Shown here: in pieces, positions 1 to 11,077 of the stretch
How positions within the stretch are numbered: the first letter of the stretch is position 1
How the letters are laid out: each line of letters starts with the position of its first letter
Assembly: GCF_963678635.1 (NCBI RefSeq)
Contig: NC_087064.1
Location: forward strand, 52,906,684 to 52,966,683
Direction: 5' to 3'
Source of the DNA: Symsagittifera roscoffensis
Lineage: Eukaryota > Xenacoelomorpha > Acoela > Convolutidae
Length of the DNA: 60,000 bases
Position numbers and translations under genes: made by a program
Notes under the pieces: model-generated
Told to the model about the DNA's origin: nothing
Database searches by the model: none
Seen by the model: only the letters and a program-made list of their open reading frames with translations

Positions 1-1727
1 GAACCCAATCATCTGAGTAACGTATTGCAACTAAATTCTCACTAAGTGCAATGGAGTCTATCCTAAAGCTTTTGAGTTAGGTAGTAGATCCTGACTAGCG
101 GATCCAGAACGTTTGATTCTCACGCCTAATGAAATTAGAACAACGGCACAAAAAAATTCGAGTTCCCATGACTTCATTGGTGAAGTATATTTCACGAAAA
201 ACTCAAAAAGTCATTTGTCACAAATTATGAAGCAAAGTAAGAAAAACAAAACAGATAAGGAAGGAAGGTCTTTGTGGGACAGAGAACTTTCAAAACTAAT
301 TAGGTCACTTTGGATTAAAATTCTCTACAAAAGCTCTTTTTTTCCTTGTTTTGCAATAATCAAAACAAAAGTGCTCCACTTTTGAGGAATGGTTAAGGCT
401 ACTACAATCACATTGTGATTCTTTTCATCTTCAGTTCATCTTCAATGTAAAATTCTGAGATCGATTTTGCGCATGTCTTTCTCTGGAGCTCTAATGAAGG
501 ATGGGGCAAACAAGGAAACAATTTTTCAGCCGTTAAAACCGAGTAATGATTTTAGTCGTTAAAGGCATTTGAGAAGAAGTCTCAAAAAATTTAACGTGCA
601 GGTTAAAAGAAAAAAGTTTGGCAAGGGCAACACACGTGTAATGCTCAGAACTTGAGGATAATGTCACTGAAAATCAAAAGGAAAGCCACGTAAACTTGGA
701 TTATTCGGGCATTTCAATTTATGATACGTTTGATTGCAAATAGAGATTAACAATAGGAAATAAAAGCACAGCGATGTTTGTGCGCTTCCGAAAAATACAG
801 TGTACTTTGTGGGATAAAGATAAAACCAGTTGTGATTTTTGTAGAACGACTGGACCCTGTAGTACTTTTTGTAATTTTGCCCCATTTTTTAAAATTTTAA
901 GCTGTGGTACTGCTGAATGTTTACGGCGTAAATGGCGTAAACAAGAAATACCGCAGTGTTGCCCATATGGAACTGTTGCATTTATCAAATATGGTGATTC
1001 TGCCACCAGTATCTTTCGAAAAATCGCAACTCCTCCATGATCAAACTAATGAAGCCGGAAAACATCTTAATGTCAGCAACGAGTGAGCCGGAAATAACAC
1101 AGCTCGGGGAACGTTAAGGACTTGCTCTGGAAGTGGTTGCATCTATATAATGCTAAGAGCGCTTTCAAGTTTGTACGCTACTTTTTGTTGTTAGAACTAT
1201 TGCCAGCCAAAGCCGTAGCCAAGCGTTTTAGAAGCCTTTTTCTGCTTGCATCCAGATTAGACAGGAAAAAAAGAATACCTCAATCTGCTGATGAAAATGA
1301 AGATCACAATTGAAGATGAAGAAGCGAAAAATTACATCGAAAAAAGAGGTTTGGAGGCGCCTAGGGACTTTTTTGAGCAGCAAGAGGGACATTTAATAAG
1401 TTTAATAGGTGCACAGACACTTTTAAAAAACGTTACTGAAGGTGCTGATCACAAGTGACTGCCAATATAGTGAACCGTGTTTACAAGCATTCAGCAATTA
1501 ATTCTCAAGGAAATGAATATAATGTAGAGAATCGGAACTGTTTCAAAAAAAAGTCGAGGTCATTAATTAACGATAACGACACTGAAACAAACAGCCAGGC
1601 GGTAGAAATTTTTCGTTTACTGTTGTGAACCTTAAATAGAATTGTGGATAAGTTTAGTCATGTATAAATCGAACGGAGCTGAGAAGATCTATAATCTTGA
1701 CCAGCTATCTTTCGCGATATTTACGAG
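1..1727 (+). repeat. Left LTR-like repeat of the old gypsy element
   Basis: This stretch is repeated with roughly 95% identity by eye in pieces at 4057-5314, 9195-9488 and 32012-32165. It is cut by the start of the window, so the true left end is unseen. The two copies stop matching just after the shared CGCGATATTTA near 1717-1727. It contains no convincing gene. Compared with the right copy it keeps an extra segment of about 20 bp near 1240-1260. It gives the empty-site sequence for both later insertions: around 1262-1275 for the copia element and around 1560 for the giant element. Confidence 0.75.
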
Positions 1728-2039
1728 CTGTGCAAAGTTTTGACGTTGAGGGAGAAAAGCACAAATCACCAAATAAAAACTAGTAGAAATCGTCAACAGG
1801 GATAAAAAAGGATACAATCCTCATTGACCAAAAAAGATTAGTCAAAAGCGTACAGGAAAATCAGAACAATTTTCTGGAGGTAATGAATATATACAATGAA
1901 ACATTTCACATATCACAACATCAAAATGACTAATTACACCAATTTGAAAAGTCAGGTTACAATTATCGAACCCTATAGTAGCAAAGAACGAACGCGTCAG
2001 AATCGTTTTCAAATTAGCAATCACGTTTTGCTGGACGGT

Positions 2040-2540
2040 GCACAATTGTTATCAAAGAAGAAATTGGTACACATTTTGTTTGATAGACATAATCAGGTTT
2101 CTTACGCACCGCTACAGACTTAGGATTTTCAGATAGAATCGAAAAAGGATAAGTGATGTCATTTACTCATTGGACGGCAATATGTTCCCCTTGACCATTG
2201 ATTTAGCGTCTGTTTAATTCCAAAAGGCACTAGGCGAGCAATCATTAATTCTATGGGTCCATATGAGGATAAAGTTTTTTGTGGGCATACGTCAGCGCCA
2301 GGAGAATTTTGAAACCTAATGGAATTCATACTGAGTGCACTATCACACGAAAACATTTTGTTGTTTCTAGATGACGTTATCATCCTTCGTAGAAAGTTTG
2401 AGGAACACCTAGAGAGATTGGCAGCTATTCTGCGTCGGCTGAAAAACGGTGATTTGAAAAACAAAAGATCGAAACGCAGAATTCTTCCAAAAAAAATCTT
2501 TTCGAGTAGATTGTGTCGAACAATGGCGTCGAAGTAGACC
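2040..2540 (+). pseudogene. Reverse transcriptase remnant of the old gypsy element
   Basis: Pieces of a Ty3/gypsy reverse transcriptase are legible in different frames. A segment near 2160-2210 resembles the TxDLAS block. The stretch at 2319-2440 reads SHENILLFLDDVII, where FLDD stands at the position of the catalytic YxDD motif and is followed by the usual EEHLERL helix. Stops and frameshifts separate these blocks. The enzyme cannot be made from this copy. The spacing of the LDD motif and EEHL segment is typical of invertebrate gypsy elements and differs from the giant element's YVDD sequence. Confidence 0.7.
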
Positions 2541-2785
2541 CGGAAAAAACTTAATTAAAACATGAAAAAAACTCACAGCATCAAACAACTGCGGGCAGTA
2601 TTAGGAATCATTGGGTTCTAACTAAAAGTTTTCAAAGGGTTCGGAAAGGCAGAGGAACCACTTTACAAGCTTCATAATAAGATCGGAGAAATGTTTTTAA
2701 TGAAGCTCGCAAAACAGCCTTGAAAGATCTGAAAGTAAAACTGCAGCAAGTGTCAATACTGGAAAAACCAAATGGCGAAGATATG

Positions 2786-3150
2786 TAAACCCTAACAAAG
2801 GACGCTTCTTTAACTTTGTTAGGAGCCATAATGACACAAAAGCAGCAAAACATGAATGAGTCATTGTGCAGCCAGCAAGCACTGAATAAAGGTCAACGGT
2901 AGTACTCCGCAAACAAGAAGCAACTAGCAACTATATGCAATGGTTCACTTCACGTAGTACTTTCGGAATTGTTTCTTTGGACAAAATTTTAAATTAATAG
3001 GGATCATAGAACGTTAAAAAGGCTTTAGAGCTTCATGGAGACAGACAGTATGATAGCTGAATGCTTGAAAAAACTAGGACGATTTCAATTCGATATCAAG
3101 CACGAGGCGGAAAACTAGAATCCAATGGCAGACTGCTAGTCAAGTGTTCC
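2786..3150 (+). pseudogene. RNase H remnant of the old gypsy element
   Basis: A broken frame shows TKDAS (for the first RNase H aspartate block), a LGAIMTQ stretch, and later an HRTLKRL segment that matches the usual DHRALKWL block. Spacing and order fit the RNase H domain following gypsy reverse transcriptase. At least two in-frame stops interrupt it. It lies directly downstream of the reverse transcriptase remnant. Confidence 0.6.
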
Positions 3151-3269
3151 AACAAGCACCACTGAAGTGGTTAAATATATAGAAAAAACAGATATCACTA
3201 GCAAGATCAGGGATCAAGCGCTGAAAACTCTCAATTTGGATTTACGAATGGTTCCACCTAAACCGAAAG

Positions 3270-3860
3270 AATAAAGATATAGCTGGGTACAAGATAAAGA
3301 GAGGCTGGAGCAAAGCAAATCAGTTGTTCCTCAAAAACATTAGGGTAATTTTGGCTCAATTTCAAAAATTTTGTTATAGAAAACTGTTTACTAAGAGAAA
3401 ACAAATTGAAAAAAAGATAGCACTTAGTAAGAAAAACTATAGTGACTTTGTCGTCGAAATCGAGAAAAATTTCGCTCGCCTGGAATGAGCAGGGATCTTA
3501 ATGATTGGGATAGTAGTTGTAAATAAACCTATGGCCAGAAGAAATCTATCCAGAAGCATACTGTAGATTTGGAAGCCCAGCCATCAATTTTGGCACGTAG
3601 ATTTGGATATGATGGGACCGTTAAATTTATCAGAATCATACGAGTAATTTTTCCAATTGGAGATATCATTACAAACTTACAAAGCAGCGCCATTAGAAAC
3701 TCAGGAAGCAAAAACATTAACGAAAATTATGTTTGATAACTGGATGTCAGGTTTTGTCTGCCCAGCAAATCTGCACGGCGACAGAGAGTCAAATTTCATA
3801 TCACTTCCTTTCAAAAATTTTGTTAAAAGAAATTATACTACGTGTTCTGGCAAAGCACGA
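3270..3860 (+). pseudogene. Integrase remnant of the old gypsy element
   Basis: At about 3590-3620 the sequence reads HVDLDMMGPL, which matches the first aspartate block of a gypsy integrase core. At about 3675-3800 it reads PLETQEAKT, then NLHGDRESNF, matching the second aspartate block. A stop and a frameshift lie between them, and the glutamate block is not recognisable. The zinc-binding amino-terminal part is only weakly suggested before 3590. The domain order with the preceding RNase H remnant is correct for Ty3/gypsy. Confidence 0.65.
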
Positions 3861-4056
3861 ATGTGATATAGATGTTGATGTTTTTAAAGATAGAAAAAAA
3901 ACTGCCACTATTTTTTCACTCCAAAATAGTGGGAAATTTTTGATCATCACATCCAGACACAAAAAACGGGTCATTAATGAAAACTGTTTTTTTTTGCACA
4001 GGAGAATTATGTGTGGAAGTCATAAAACTTAGCAGTGAGTCGCACTTAGGGTTCAT

Positions 4057-5314
4057 GGACCCAATCAACTGAGTAACGTATCCCAACTAAACTCTCACTA
4101 AGTGCAATGGAGTCTATCCTAAAGCTTTTGAGTTAGGTAGTAGATCCTGACTATCGGATGCAAAACGTTTAATTTGATGCTCACGCCTAATGAAATTAGA
4201 ACAACGGTACAAAAAAATTCGAGTTCCCATGACTTCATCGGTGAAGTATATTTCACGAAAAACTCAAAAAGTCATTTGTCACAAATTATGAAGCAAAGTA
4301 AGAAAAACAAAACAGATAAGGAAGAAAGGTCTTTCTGGGACAGAGAACTTTCATAACTAATTAGGTCACTTTGGATTAAACTTCTCTACAAAAGCTCTTT
4401 TTTTCCTTGTTTTGCAAAAATCAAAACAAAAGTGCTCCACTTTTGAGGAATGGTTAAGGCTACTACAATAACATTGTGATTCTTTTCATCTTCAGTTCAT
4501 CGTCTATGTAATATTCTGAGATCGATTTTGCGTATGTCTTTCTCTGAAGCTCTAATGAAGGATGGGGCAAACAAGGAAACAATTTTTCAGCCGTTAAAAC
4601 CGAGTATTGATTTTAGTTGTTAAAGGCATTTGAGAATAAGTACTCAAAAAATTCAACGTGCAGGTTAAAAGAAAAAAGCTTGGCAAGGGCAACACACGTG
4701 TAATGCTCAGGACTTGAGGATAATGTGATTGAAAATCAAAAGGAAAGCCACGTAAACTTGGATTATTCGGGCATTTCAATTTATGATACGTTTGATTGCA
4801 AATAGAGATTAACAAAAGGAAATAAAGGCACAGCGATGTTTGTGCGCTTCCGAAAAACACAGTTTACTTTGTGGGATAAAGATAAAACCAGTTGTGATTT
4901 TGTAGAACGACTGGACTCTGTAGTACTTTTTGCAATTTTGCCCCATTTTTTTAAAATGTTAAGCTGTGGTACGGCTGAATGTATACGGTGTAAATGGTGT
5001 AAACAAGAAATACCGCAGTGTTACCCATATGGAACAGTTGCATTTATCAATTCTGGTGATTCTGCCATCAGTATCGTTCGAAAAATCGCAACTCCTCCAT
5101 AATCAAACTAATGAAGCCGGAAAACATCTTAATGTCAGCAATGAAGGAGCCGGAAATAACACAGCTCGGGGAACGTTAAGGACTTGCTCTGGAAGTGGTT
5201 GCATCTATATAATGCTAAGAGCGCTTTCAAGTTTGTACGCTACTTTTTGTTATTAGAACTAGTGCCAGCCAAAGCCGTAGCAAAGCGTTTTAGAAGCCTT
5301 TTTCACAGGAAAAG
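4057..5314 (+). repeat. Right LTR-like repeat of the old gypsy element, first piece
   Basis: Homologous to about 1-1270. The repeat may begin slightly before 4057, but the left copy is cut at the window edge, so this cannot be shown. A TG start near 4009, after GGAGAATTA, is one possible true end. The piece ends at the AAAAG target site of the copia element. It lacks about 20 bp that are present near 1240-1260 in the left copy. Confidence 0.75.
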
Positions 5315-5402
5315 TGTTATTGTCTGTGTTTATACTTCAGATGAATGACTGGTGGGGTTTGTAATTGAACGTATTTCCTCTGATGTTTTGACGAACTTTA
5401 CA
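5315..5402 (+). repeat. 5' LTR of copia element (88 bp)
   Basis: Begins TGTTATTG and ends TTTACA. It is base-for-base the same as 9102-9189. It is unusually short for a promoter-bearing LTR. No clear TATA box or AATAAA signal is visible inside it. Confidence 0.92.
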
Positions 5403-5420
5403 TGGTAGCAGGAGGTTCCG
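5403..5420 (+). promoter_or_regulatory. Primer-binding site of copia element
   Basis: TGGTAGCAG directly after the LTR matches the complement of the 3' end of animal initiator-methionine tRNA for nine bases, and then the match weakens. The gag start codon at 5421 follows at once, so the leader is only 18 bases long. The primer identity is inferred from known tRNA ends. Confidence 0.65.
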
Positions 5421-7254
5421 ATGACTACTCGCAATTATAAAACCCCGCCATCATGGACTGCAGATGTCAGCTTCGAGGCGTGGAAGCCAGAAGTGGACAT
5501 GTGGGATGCTGTGTCTGATCTGGCAAACGTGAAGAAAGCACCTGCTCTAGCGCTTTCCTTGGATGGCGGCAAACGAGAGGTGGCAATGGCTATTGCATTG
5601 GATGAATTAAAGACTGAAGATGGCCCTAAGACGCTTCTTGACAAGCTGAAGGAGAGTTTTGGGAAAGAAACATCAGACGGATTGTTTTTTGATTATGAGA
5701 GATTTGAGAAAATACATCGTCGGGATTCGAATATTGCTGATTATGTTATTGAGTTTGAGGCCAGTTATCAGCGACTAGAGAAACACAAAAATGAGCTCCC
5801 TGATTGCGTTCTTGCATGCAAGCTTCTCTCATGCGCTGGTCTTGACGAGAGAGACAAGAAGCTTGTTCTGTCGGCGACCGCCGACTTGAAGCTGGCAACT
5901 ATGAAAACAAGTCTACGACGAATATTTGCATCTGTTTTATCTGGGACATCGTCTAGTTTAGACTCCTCCTCACCAACTGTCAAGGAGGAACCTTGTCTTT
6001 CTACATCTAGTGAATCTGCTTTGTGGACGTCCGGCGGTCGTGGCAGAGGTTCATATCCAGCCACAGGTTATCGTGGTAACGATTATCGTGAACGATTTTG
6101 TGGTAACTTTGGTCGTAGAGACGGTGTATATCCCAAACCGACTGGCACAAACCCTTTGTCAGAGGATGGCACGATAACCACATGCGCTGTTTGTGGATCA
6201 AGGTTTCATTTTGCAAAAGATTGCCCAGAGAAACCGAGGTCGGTGTTAATGTCACAACAGGGTGAAAGCGTAGACCCCGTTCCTGAAGAATCCGTGTATT
6301 TATGCCTTGCTGTTGCTACAGGGACGTTGGTGAAAGAAGCCGCTGGAAGAGCCGTTTTGGACAGCGCTTGCACAGCAACAATTTCGGGCGACGTGTGGAT
6401 TAAAGATTATTTGATGAAGCTTCCCACTCATGCTGCAAATGATATGACAGTCATAGATACCAAGATATGTATCGTGTTTGGTGGGGGTGAAAGGGTACTT
6501 GCTACGCAGAAGTATACCTTGCCAATCAAAGTTGGATCGACGAAATGTTTACTGGAGGTGCTAGTTGTGCCGCTAAATCTGCCACTACTTTTTAGCGTGT
6601 CGTCAATGACCCGGGCCAAACTTGCGATTGATTTTGGGTACAAGACTGTCAGGTTGCCAGACAAGACTGTTGTACCGTATACGCAAGCTTCTACCGGTCA
6701 CATTTTGTTGGATGTGTCACATGAGCTAGAAAGTGTGTTTTGTCATGTCTCGTTTGATGTAGTGGATGACAAACAGCTAATGAAGCTACATAAACAGTTC
6801 GGTCATTGCACGGCAGAGAAACTGCATATGTTGATCAAGAAGTCCGGCGGATCGGTTTCTCTGGCTGACATACAAGAGGTGATGTTACAGTGTGATATCT
6901 GTCCACAATTTGGTCGTTCAGCTCCCAAACCATGTGCAAGTTTACCACTGGCCAGTGATTGGAACAGTACGTTAGCTCTTGATCTGCATCAAATGACGGA
7001 ACTCGGATCGTCCGTCTGGTACCTTCATATTATTGACCTTTTTACGAGGTTTACTACCGCTGTGTTTATTGCAAACAAGAAACCGGAGACTATAATTGCG
7101 GGTGTGTTATCGCATTGGTGTCTGATTTTTGGTTATCCTCGAGTCATCATGACCGATAATGGGGGAGAATTTGATAACGGGCATTTCTGGTCTTTTGCCG
7201 AAAATCACGATATTGAGATCCGTACTACTGCCGCATTTTCGCCATGGTCAAAAA
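5421..7254 (+). pseudogene. gag-pol: Copia gag-protease-integrase polyprotein, intact part
   Basis: One open frame of about 610 codons from the ATG that abuts the primer site. Residues 1-190 are a copia-type gag (tryptophan-containing start, then helices with an FDYERFEKI segment). A zinc knuckle (CX2CX4HX4C, reading CAVCGSRFHFAKDC) lies near residue 255. A retropepsin-like LDSACTA sits at D314, where most copia elements have DSGAT. The integrase HH-CC zinc domain starts near residue 455 (LHKQFGH...CDICPQ). The first two core aspartates lie in LALDLHQ and MTDNGGEF. The frame is lost in a five-A run at 7250-7254, inside the integrase core just before the catalytic glutamate. After that point this frame (open to 7721) is noise. 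Confidence 0.88.
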
Positions 7255-8341
7255 TGGAGTTGTTGAGAGACACAATGCCGTTTTGTCTGACATGGTTCGT
7301 AAGTTGCTCGATGACCCGACTGTCTCTGGAGACCGTAACATTGTGCTCCAAGCTGCAGTATTTGCTAATAACGCCATGTATAACAAGGATGGATTTAGTC
7401 CATTCCAACTGGTATATGGGTACGCACCTAGACTGCCATCGGTGTTTGTCAACGCTTCCCCAGCGTTGGAGTGCGAGACTACAAGCCATTTTGTTGCTCA
7501 GCACCTCAAGACACTACACGAAGCAAGGAAGTTGCTTACAGAAGCAGATTGTAGTACAAGGATCAAACTGGCTTTACAGAAGCAGTTGCGGCACGACGTG
7601 GGACCGTTTTCTACTGGCGAGAAGGTTTTCTACAAGCGGGAGAGTGATAAATGGAAGGGTCCTGGGGTTATCATTGGTCAAGATGGCGCCGTTGTTTTTG
7701 TCAGACATGGGGGAGCTGTAGTTAAAGTCCACATAACAAGGCCTCGTCATGTACAGAACGATCGGGTAGTAGTGAGTCCCTCCGACATGTCAGAAGACCA
7801 CAGGACTACAATGGAACACGTTAAAGTTAAGGTAGCACACGAGACACCACAATCAGCCGACGAGGCGTTGACTCCAGGTGCATCATGTTCAGAAGACGAA
7901 GATGATGGTCCTCATGAAGTGGCAGGTATACAGGAGTCGAAAAAGGAAACTGCTGCTGAATTGACTGACAACGCCCATGAAGGTGTTCTTGATATCACCA
8001 AATCGGCCACAGGTGTTACTAAAGCGGCAACAGGAAAAATTCTTCATTTTACGAGTCGGCAACATGGCTACGAAGGAGAAAAAGTAACCGCGGTCATACA
8101 GGAACGAGGCGGAAAAGCATCTGGAATCCACAAGAATTGGTGGAACATTGTTTACGAGAGTCCAGACAGCTGTGCCGGTAATGAAGATTGTGTGGATATA
8201 TCTAAGTTGGATGATGTTTCTATTCAAAGTGATCGAGAGACTGTTTTACTGTCCGTTCCAGATGAGTTCCAGGGCGCAAAAGTTGACGAATTGCGAAGTT
8301 GGGTGAAAAACGAGGTTTACACAGAAATCCAAGATGCATAA
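7250..8341 (+). pseudogene. Copia integrase C-terminal part and pre-RT linker
   Basis: This continues the integrase in another frame, beginning with NGVVERHN, whose glutamate completes the D,D,E set. A typical integrase tail follows (NKDGFSPFQLVYG), then an acidic linker and the SRQHGYEG and AKVDELRSWVKNE segments found just before copia reverse transcriptase. It stops at TAA 8339-8341, where the RT-core deletion begins. A single extra or missing A at 7250-7254 separates it from the upstream frame. This may be a real mutation or an error in a homopolymer. A programmed shift inside the integrase core would be unprecedented as far as I know. Confidence 0.85.
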
Positions 8342-9060
8342 TGGCAAGTCAAGCGCGACCTGATATTGCCTTTTCTTTAAGCCGCCTTCTTGCCCAAGAT
8401 AAGGAACGCATCAGGGGTCAATTTATGCTTATCAATAAGCTTATTCGGAAACTGCGTTTTTCTCTTGATAAATGCCGTCTAAGCTTCGAGAAGCCCGCTG
8501 ATGTTGCTCATTGGTCTATTCGAGTGTATAGTGATGCGTCGCTCAATAAGTTGCCTTGTGGTGGAACACAGTCTGGGCATTTAGTGTTGCTTGAAACCCC
8601 TGGTTCAAGACCTTGTCTTCTGAATTGGCAGTCTCAGAAGCTCAGACGTATTCTCAGAAGCACAATTTGTGGAGAGACCATTGCCTTGCGTTGACGCTTT
8701 TGATGCTGCTTATCTGTGTCAACAAATTCTGAAAGAAGTAATGGGAATTTTGGTCCAATAGTCTGTTCAACTGATAATCGTTCATTGGTTGACAACGTAT
8801 TTTCCACCAAAGTTCAACACGACAAAAGTCTGCGTGTAGAAATAGCATATTTACGCACCATGGTGGAGTCTGGCGTTATTTCCCGACTACAATGGGTTCC
8901 CACTAACGAACAGCTAGCAGATTGCCTTACCAAGATATCGAACCACGCTGCTGATGATCTTATTCGCTACTCGCATGAGAAGTTAGCGTACATACAAGCC
9001 AGCGGTCCTACAAGAAGCATTTACGGAAGAAGCAAACGCACGCCTACGCCTCCCCTCTGA
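8342..9060 (+). pseudogene. Copia RT end and RNase H remnant
   Basis: The first part (to 8694) starts with SQARPDIAFSLSRLL, which matches the region after the YVDD block of copia RT. It continues into RNase H (VYSDASLNKL, then ICGETIAL). Another frame follows (DAAYLCQQILKEV, to a stop near 8760). A third frame from about 8765 to 9060 carries the last RNase H block (STDNRSLVDNV, then WVPTNEQLADCLTK). At least two frame changes break it. Everything from the RT fingers to the YVDD motif is absent. Confidence 0.82.
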
Positions 9061-9101
9061 AGCTTTTAGTTCTTTTGGTGATGTATTTAATATGGGGAAT
9101 A

Positions 9102-9189
9102 TGTTATTGTCTGTGTTTATACTTCAGATGAATGACTGGTGGGGTTTGTAATTGAACGTATTTCCTCTGATGTTTTGACGAACTTTACA
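9102..9189 (+). repeat. 3' LTR of copia element (88 bp)
   Basis: Identical to 5315-5402. A short purine-rich run (ATGGGGAA, 9092-9099) just upstream is the likely polypurine tract. AAAAG at 9190-9194 is the right half of the target duplication. Confidence 0.92.
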
Positions 9190-9194
9190 AAAAG

Positions 9195-9488
9195 AATAAT
9201 ACCTCAATCTGCTGATGAAAATGAAGATCACAATTGAAGATGAAGAAGCGAAAAATTACATAGAAAAAAGAGGTTTGGAGGCGGCTAGGGACTTTTTTGA
9301 GCAGCAGGAGGGACATTTAATAAGTTTAATAAAGGCACATACACTTTTAAAAAACGTTACTGAAGGTGCTGATCACAAGTGACTGCCAATATAGTGAACC
9401 GTGTTTACAAGCATTCAGCAATTAATTCTCAAGGAAATGAATATAATGTAGAGAATCGGAACTGTTTCAAAAAAAGTCGAGGTCATTA
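9195..9488 (+). repeat. Right LTR-like repeat of the old gypsy element, second piece
   Basis: Matches about 1273-1566 of the left copy. It lies between the copia element and the giant element and ends with GTCATTA, the target of the giant insertion. Confidence 0.8.
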
Positions 9489-10393
9489 TGTGCCAGTCGG
9501 TCATATTTGGAAGTTTGACCTTGAGAAAAACAAGAACGCTTAATTTTGGAGTGAAATTTGATTTTTCAAAAATTCGAATGGAGCCTGTCATGCACGATTT
9601 TCTCGCGATAACTGAAAACCGAAAAAGAGAAATCAGAACGATCGAGTAACAATCGCGGGAAAGTTGCCAGATAAAGCAGTAGGAAATTGCCATTCGCAAT
9701 TTCCGTCACAATAAAAGTAGAGTAGAGCTGTCCTATCTGAAACAGAAGGAAGCGTATTCCCGAGAACTGGACTATTATTGCTCGACTGGATTATTATTCA
9801 AACTGGACTAGAGTGAACCTTCGATGGAAAGGTGGACAGCTTGAGTGTCCCAATGGTTCACGAGAAACTATACTCTAGAGTTCAAACTTGTTCCTGTTAT
9901 TGAAACTGATAAACATTAAACTCATTTAGTTATATTATTTAATTCTCGAGTTGCTTACTAACTTAATTACTCCCAGTTCTTGAGCGTGCTACGATGTGAG
10001 TACCCAATTTAAATTTCTAGAGTGTGTTTTATGATTGTTATGTTGAGGTAAGGCGAGTTTTAGATTGATCCATCTGAAATGGATCAAAGTTCCACTGTCT
10101 AATAAAAAGTAACTTAACGGATTGTTCCGACCCGGTTTTTAACGGCGTTCATGTATTTTGGGTATCTAGAGACCTAAGTATGGGGACGTTCTTATTTCTA
10201 GAGTGGGGGGATATTTTGGTAGTAGCCTTTAAGCTGTAACGGGTTGTAGTCTCATGTCACAAGCGAACCGAATTGGCTCCGACTGATTTGAGGTAGAAAA
10301 ACACAAGAGATAGTGTCCCTGACTCTTGAGCCAATGGTTATAGGGCCTATTTTTCTTAAGCCTCATGTGTGACTACAGTAGACGAATGTTACA
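9489..10393 (+). repeat. 5' LTR of the giant element (905 bp)
   Basis: Starts TGTGCCAG and ends TGTTACA. It is more than 99% identical to 31108-32011. A TATA-like ATAAAAG lies at 9711-9717 and an AATAAA at 10101-10106, which would place R between them. A GAG|GTAAGG splice-donor-like site lies at 10045-10053. Several CTYGAG hexamers are present. Promoter and polyadenylation roles are inferred from position only. Confidence 0.93.
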
Positions 10394-10404
10394 TAGTGTT
10401 TTTA

Positions 10405-10422
10405 TGGCGCTCCTGGGTGTTT
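10405..10422 (+). promoter_or_regulatory. Candidate primer-binding site of the giant element
   Basis: TGGCGCTCCTGGGTG begins 11 bases after the LTR. It starts with TGG, as a site complementary to a tRNA CCA end must, and TGGCGC resembles lysine-tRNA primer sites. The match beyond six or seven bases is poor, so the primer is not identified. Confidence 0.3.
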
Positions 10423-10867
10423 ACGACATCAAGACTACGGAGTCGAACCCACTTGAGACAGCTTCGGGCTGCATGCCCATTCTAAAGTACCGGTGGTACG
10501 GTTCGGCAGGAACGTGCAAACCTTCCGGTTGTACCGTGATAGCTTTTTAAGAAAACTCGAGAAAACTTCCTGGTACGCTCTCCGAACGAGGCTTAGCTAA
10601 CCGAGTAAAAGGGGGCAACTAGGGGGACAAAAACACGAGCAAAAAGAGAAAAAGGAACAAAAACCATAAAACAAAAAAAGACAGTGACTTTGACACCAGA
10701 TTAGTTGGATCAAACCTTTATATTAATTAAATAGTATACCCATACTGTTTTACAAGCTCGATCGTTTCGATCAACCTAGCAATTTAACCCAGTAACCTCA
10801 ATAAAGTGCCCGAGTGTGGGGCGTTGTCAAGGGTTTTCAGATAGCTTGGAACTTAGCTGGACAACAA

Positions 10868-11077
10868 GGAGACTTGACTGGAAGAGTTGACCAGCCGAGT
10901 GGGAAAGTGGTTCAGGAGCACTTGAGCTGAACCAATAGGAGACTTGACTGGAAGAGGTGACCAGCCGAGTGGGAAAGTGGTTCAGGAGCACTTGAGTTGA
11001 ACCAATAGGAGACTGGACTGGAAGAGGTGACCAGTCGAGTGGGAAAGTAGCCAAGAAGGATTTGACAGTTCTCGAGT
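10868..11077 (+). repeat. 70-bp tandem repeat, about 2.8 copies
   Basis: Units begin GGAGACTTGACTGGAAGAG at 10868, 10938 and 11008, exactly 70 bp apart, with few mismatches. The third copy breaks down near 11055. Each of the first two units carries CACTTGAGYTGAACC. Open frames on the minus strand here are by-products of the repeat. Confidence 0.93.

Larger units (their letters stand above)
5315..9189 (+). mobile_element. Internally deleted copia-type LTR retrotransposon
   Basis: Two identical 88-bp LTRs (TGTTATTG...CTTTACA) bound a 3.7-kb internal region. AAAAG immediately precedes (5310-5314) and follows (9190-9194) the element, and the uninterrupted homologous site near 1262-1275 confirms the insertion. 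Gene order is gag, protease, integrase, then a fragment of RNase H, which is the copia order. Nearly the whole reverse transcriptase is missing: the pre-RT linker ends at about 8338 and is followed at once by the end of RT and the start of RNase H. Identical LTRs imply recent insertion, so the defective copy was probably moved by enzymes supplied in trans. Confidence 0.92.

Noticed and set aside
113-385. Open frame near the left edge, repeated at 4174-4356
   Set aside because: It lies in an LTR-like repeat, ends differently in the two copies and has no domain signal.
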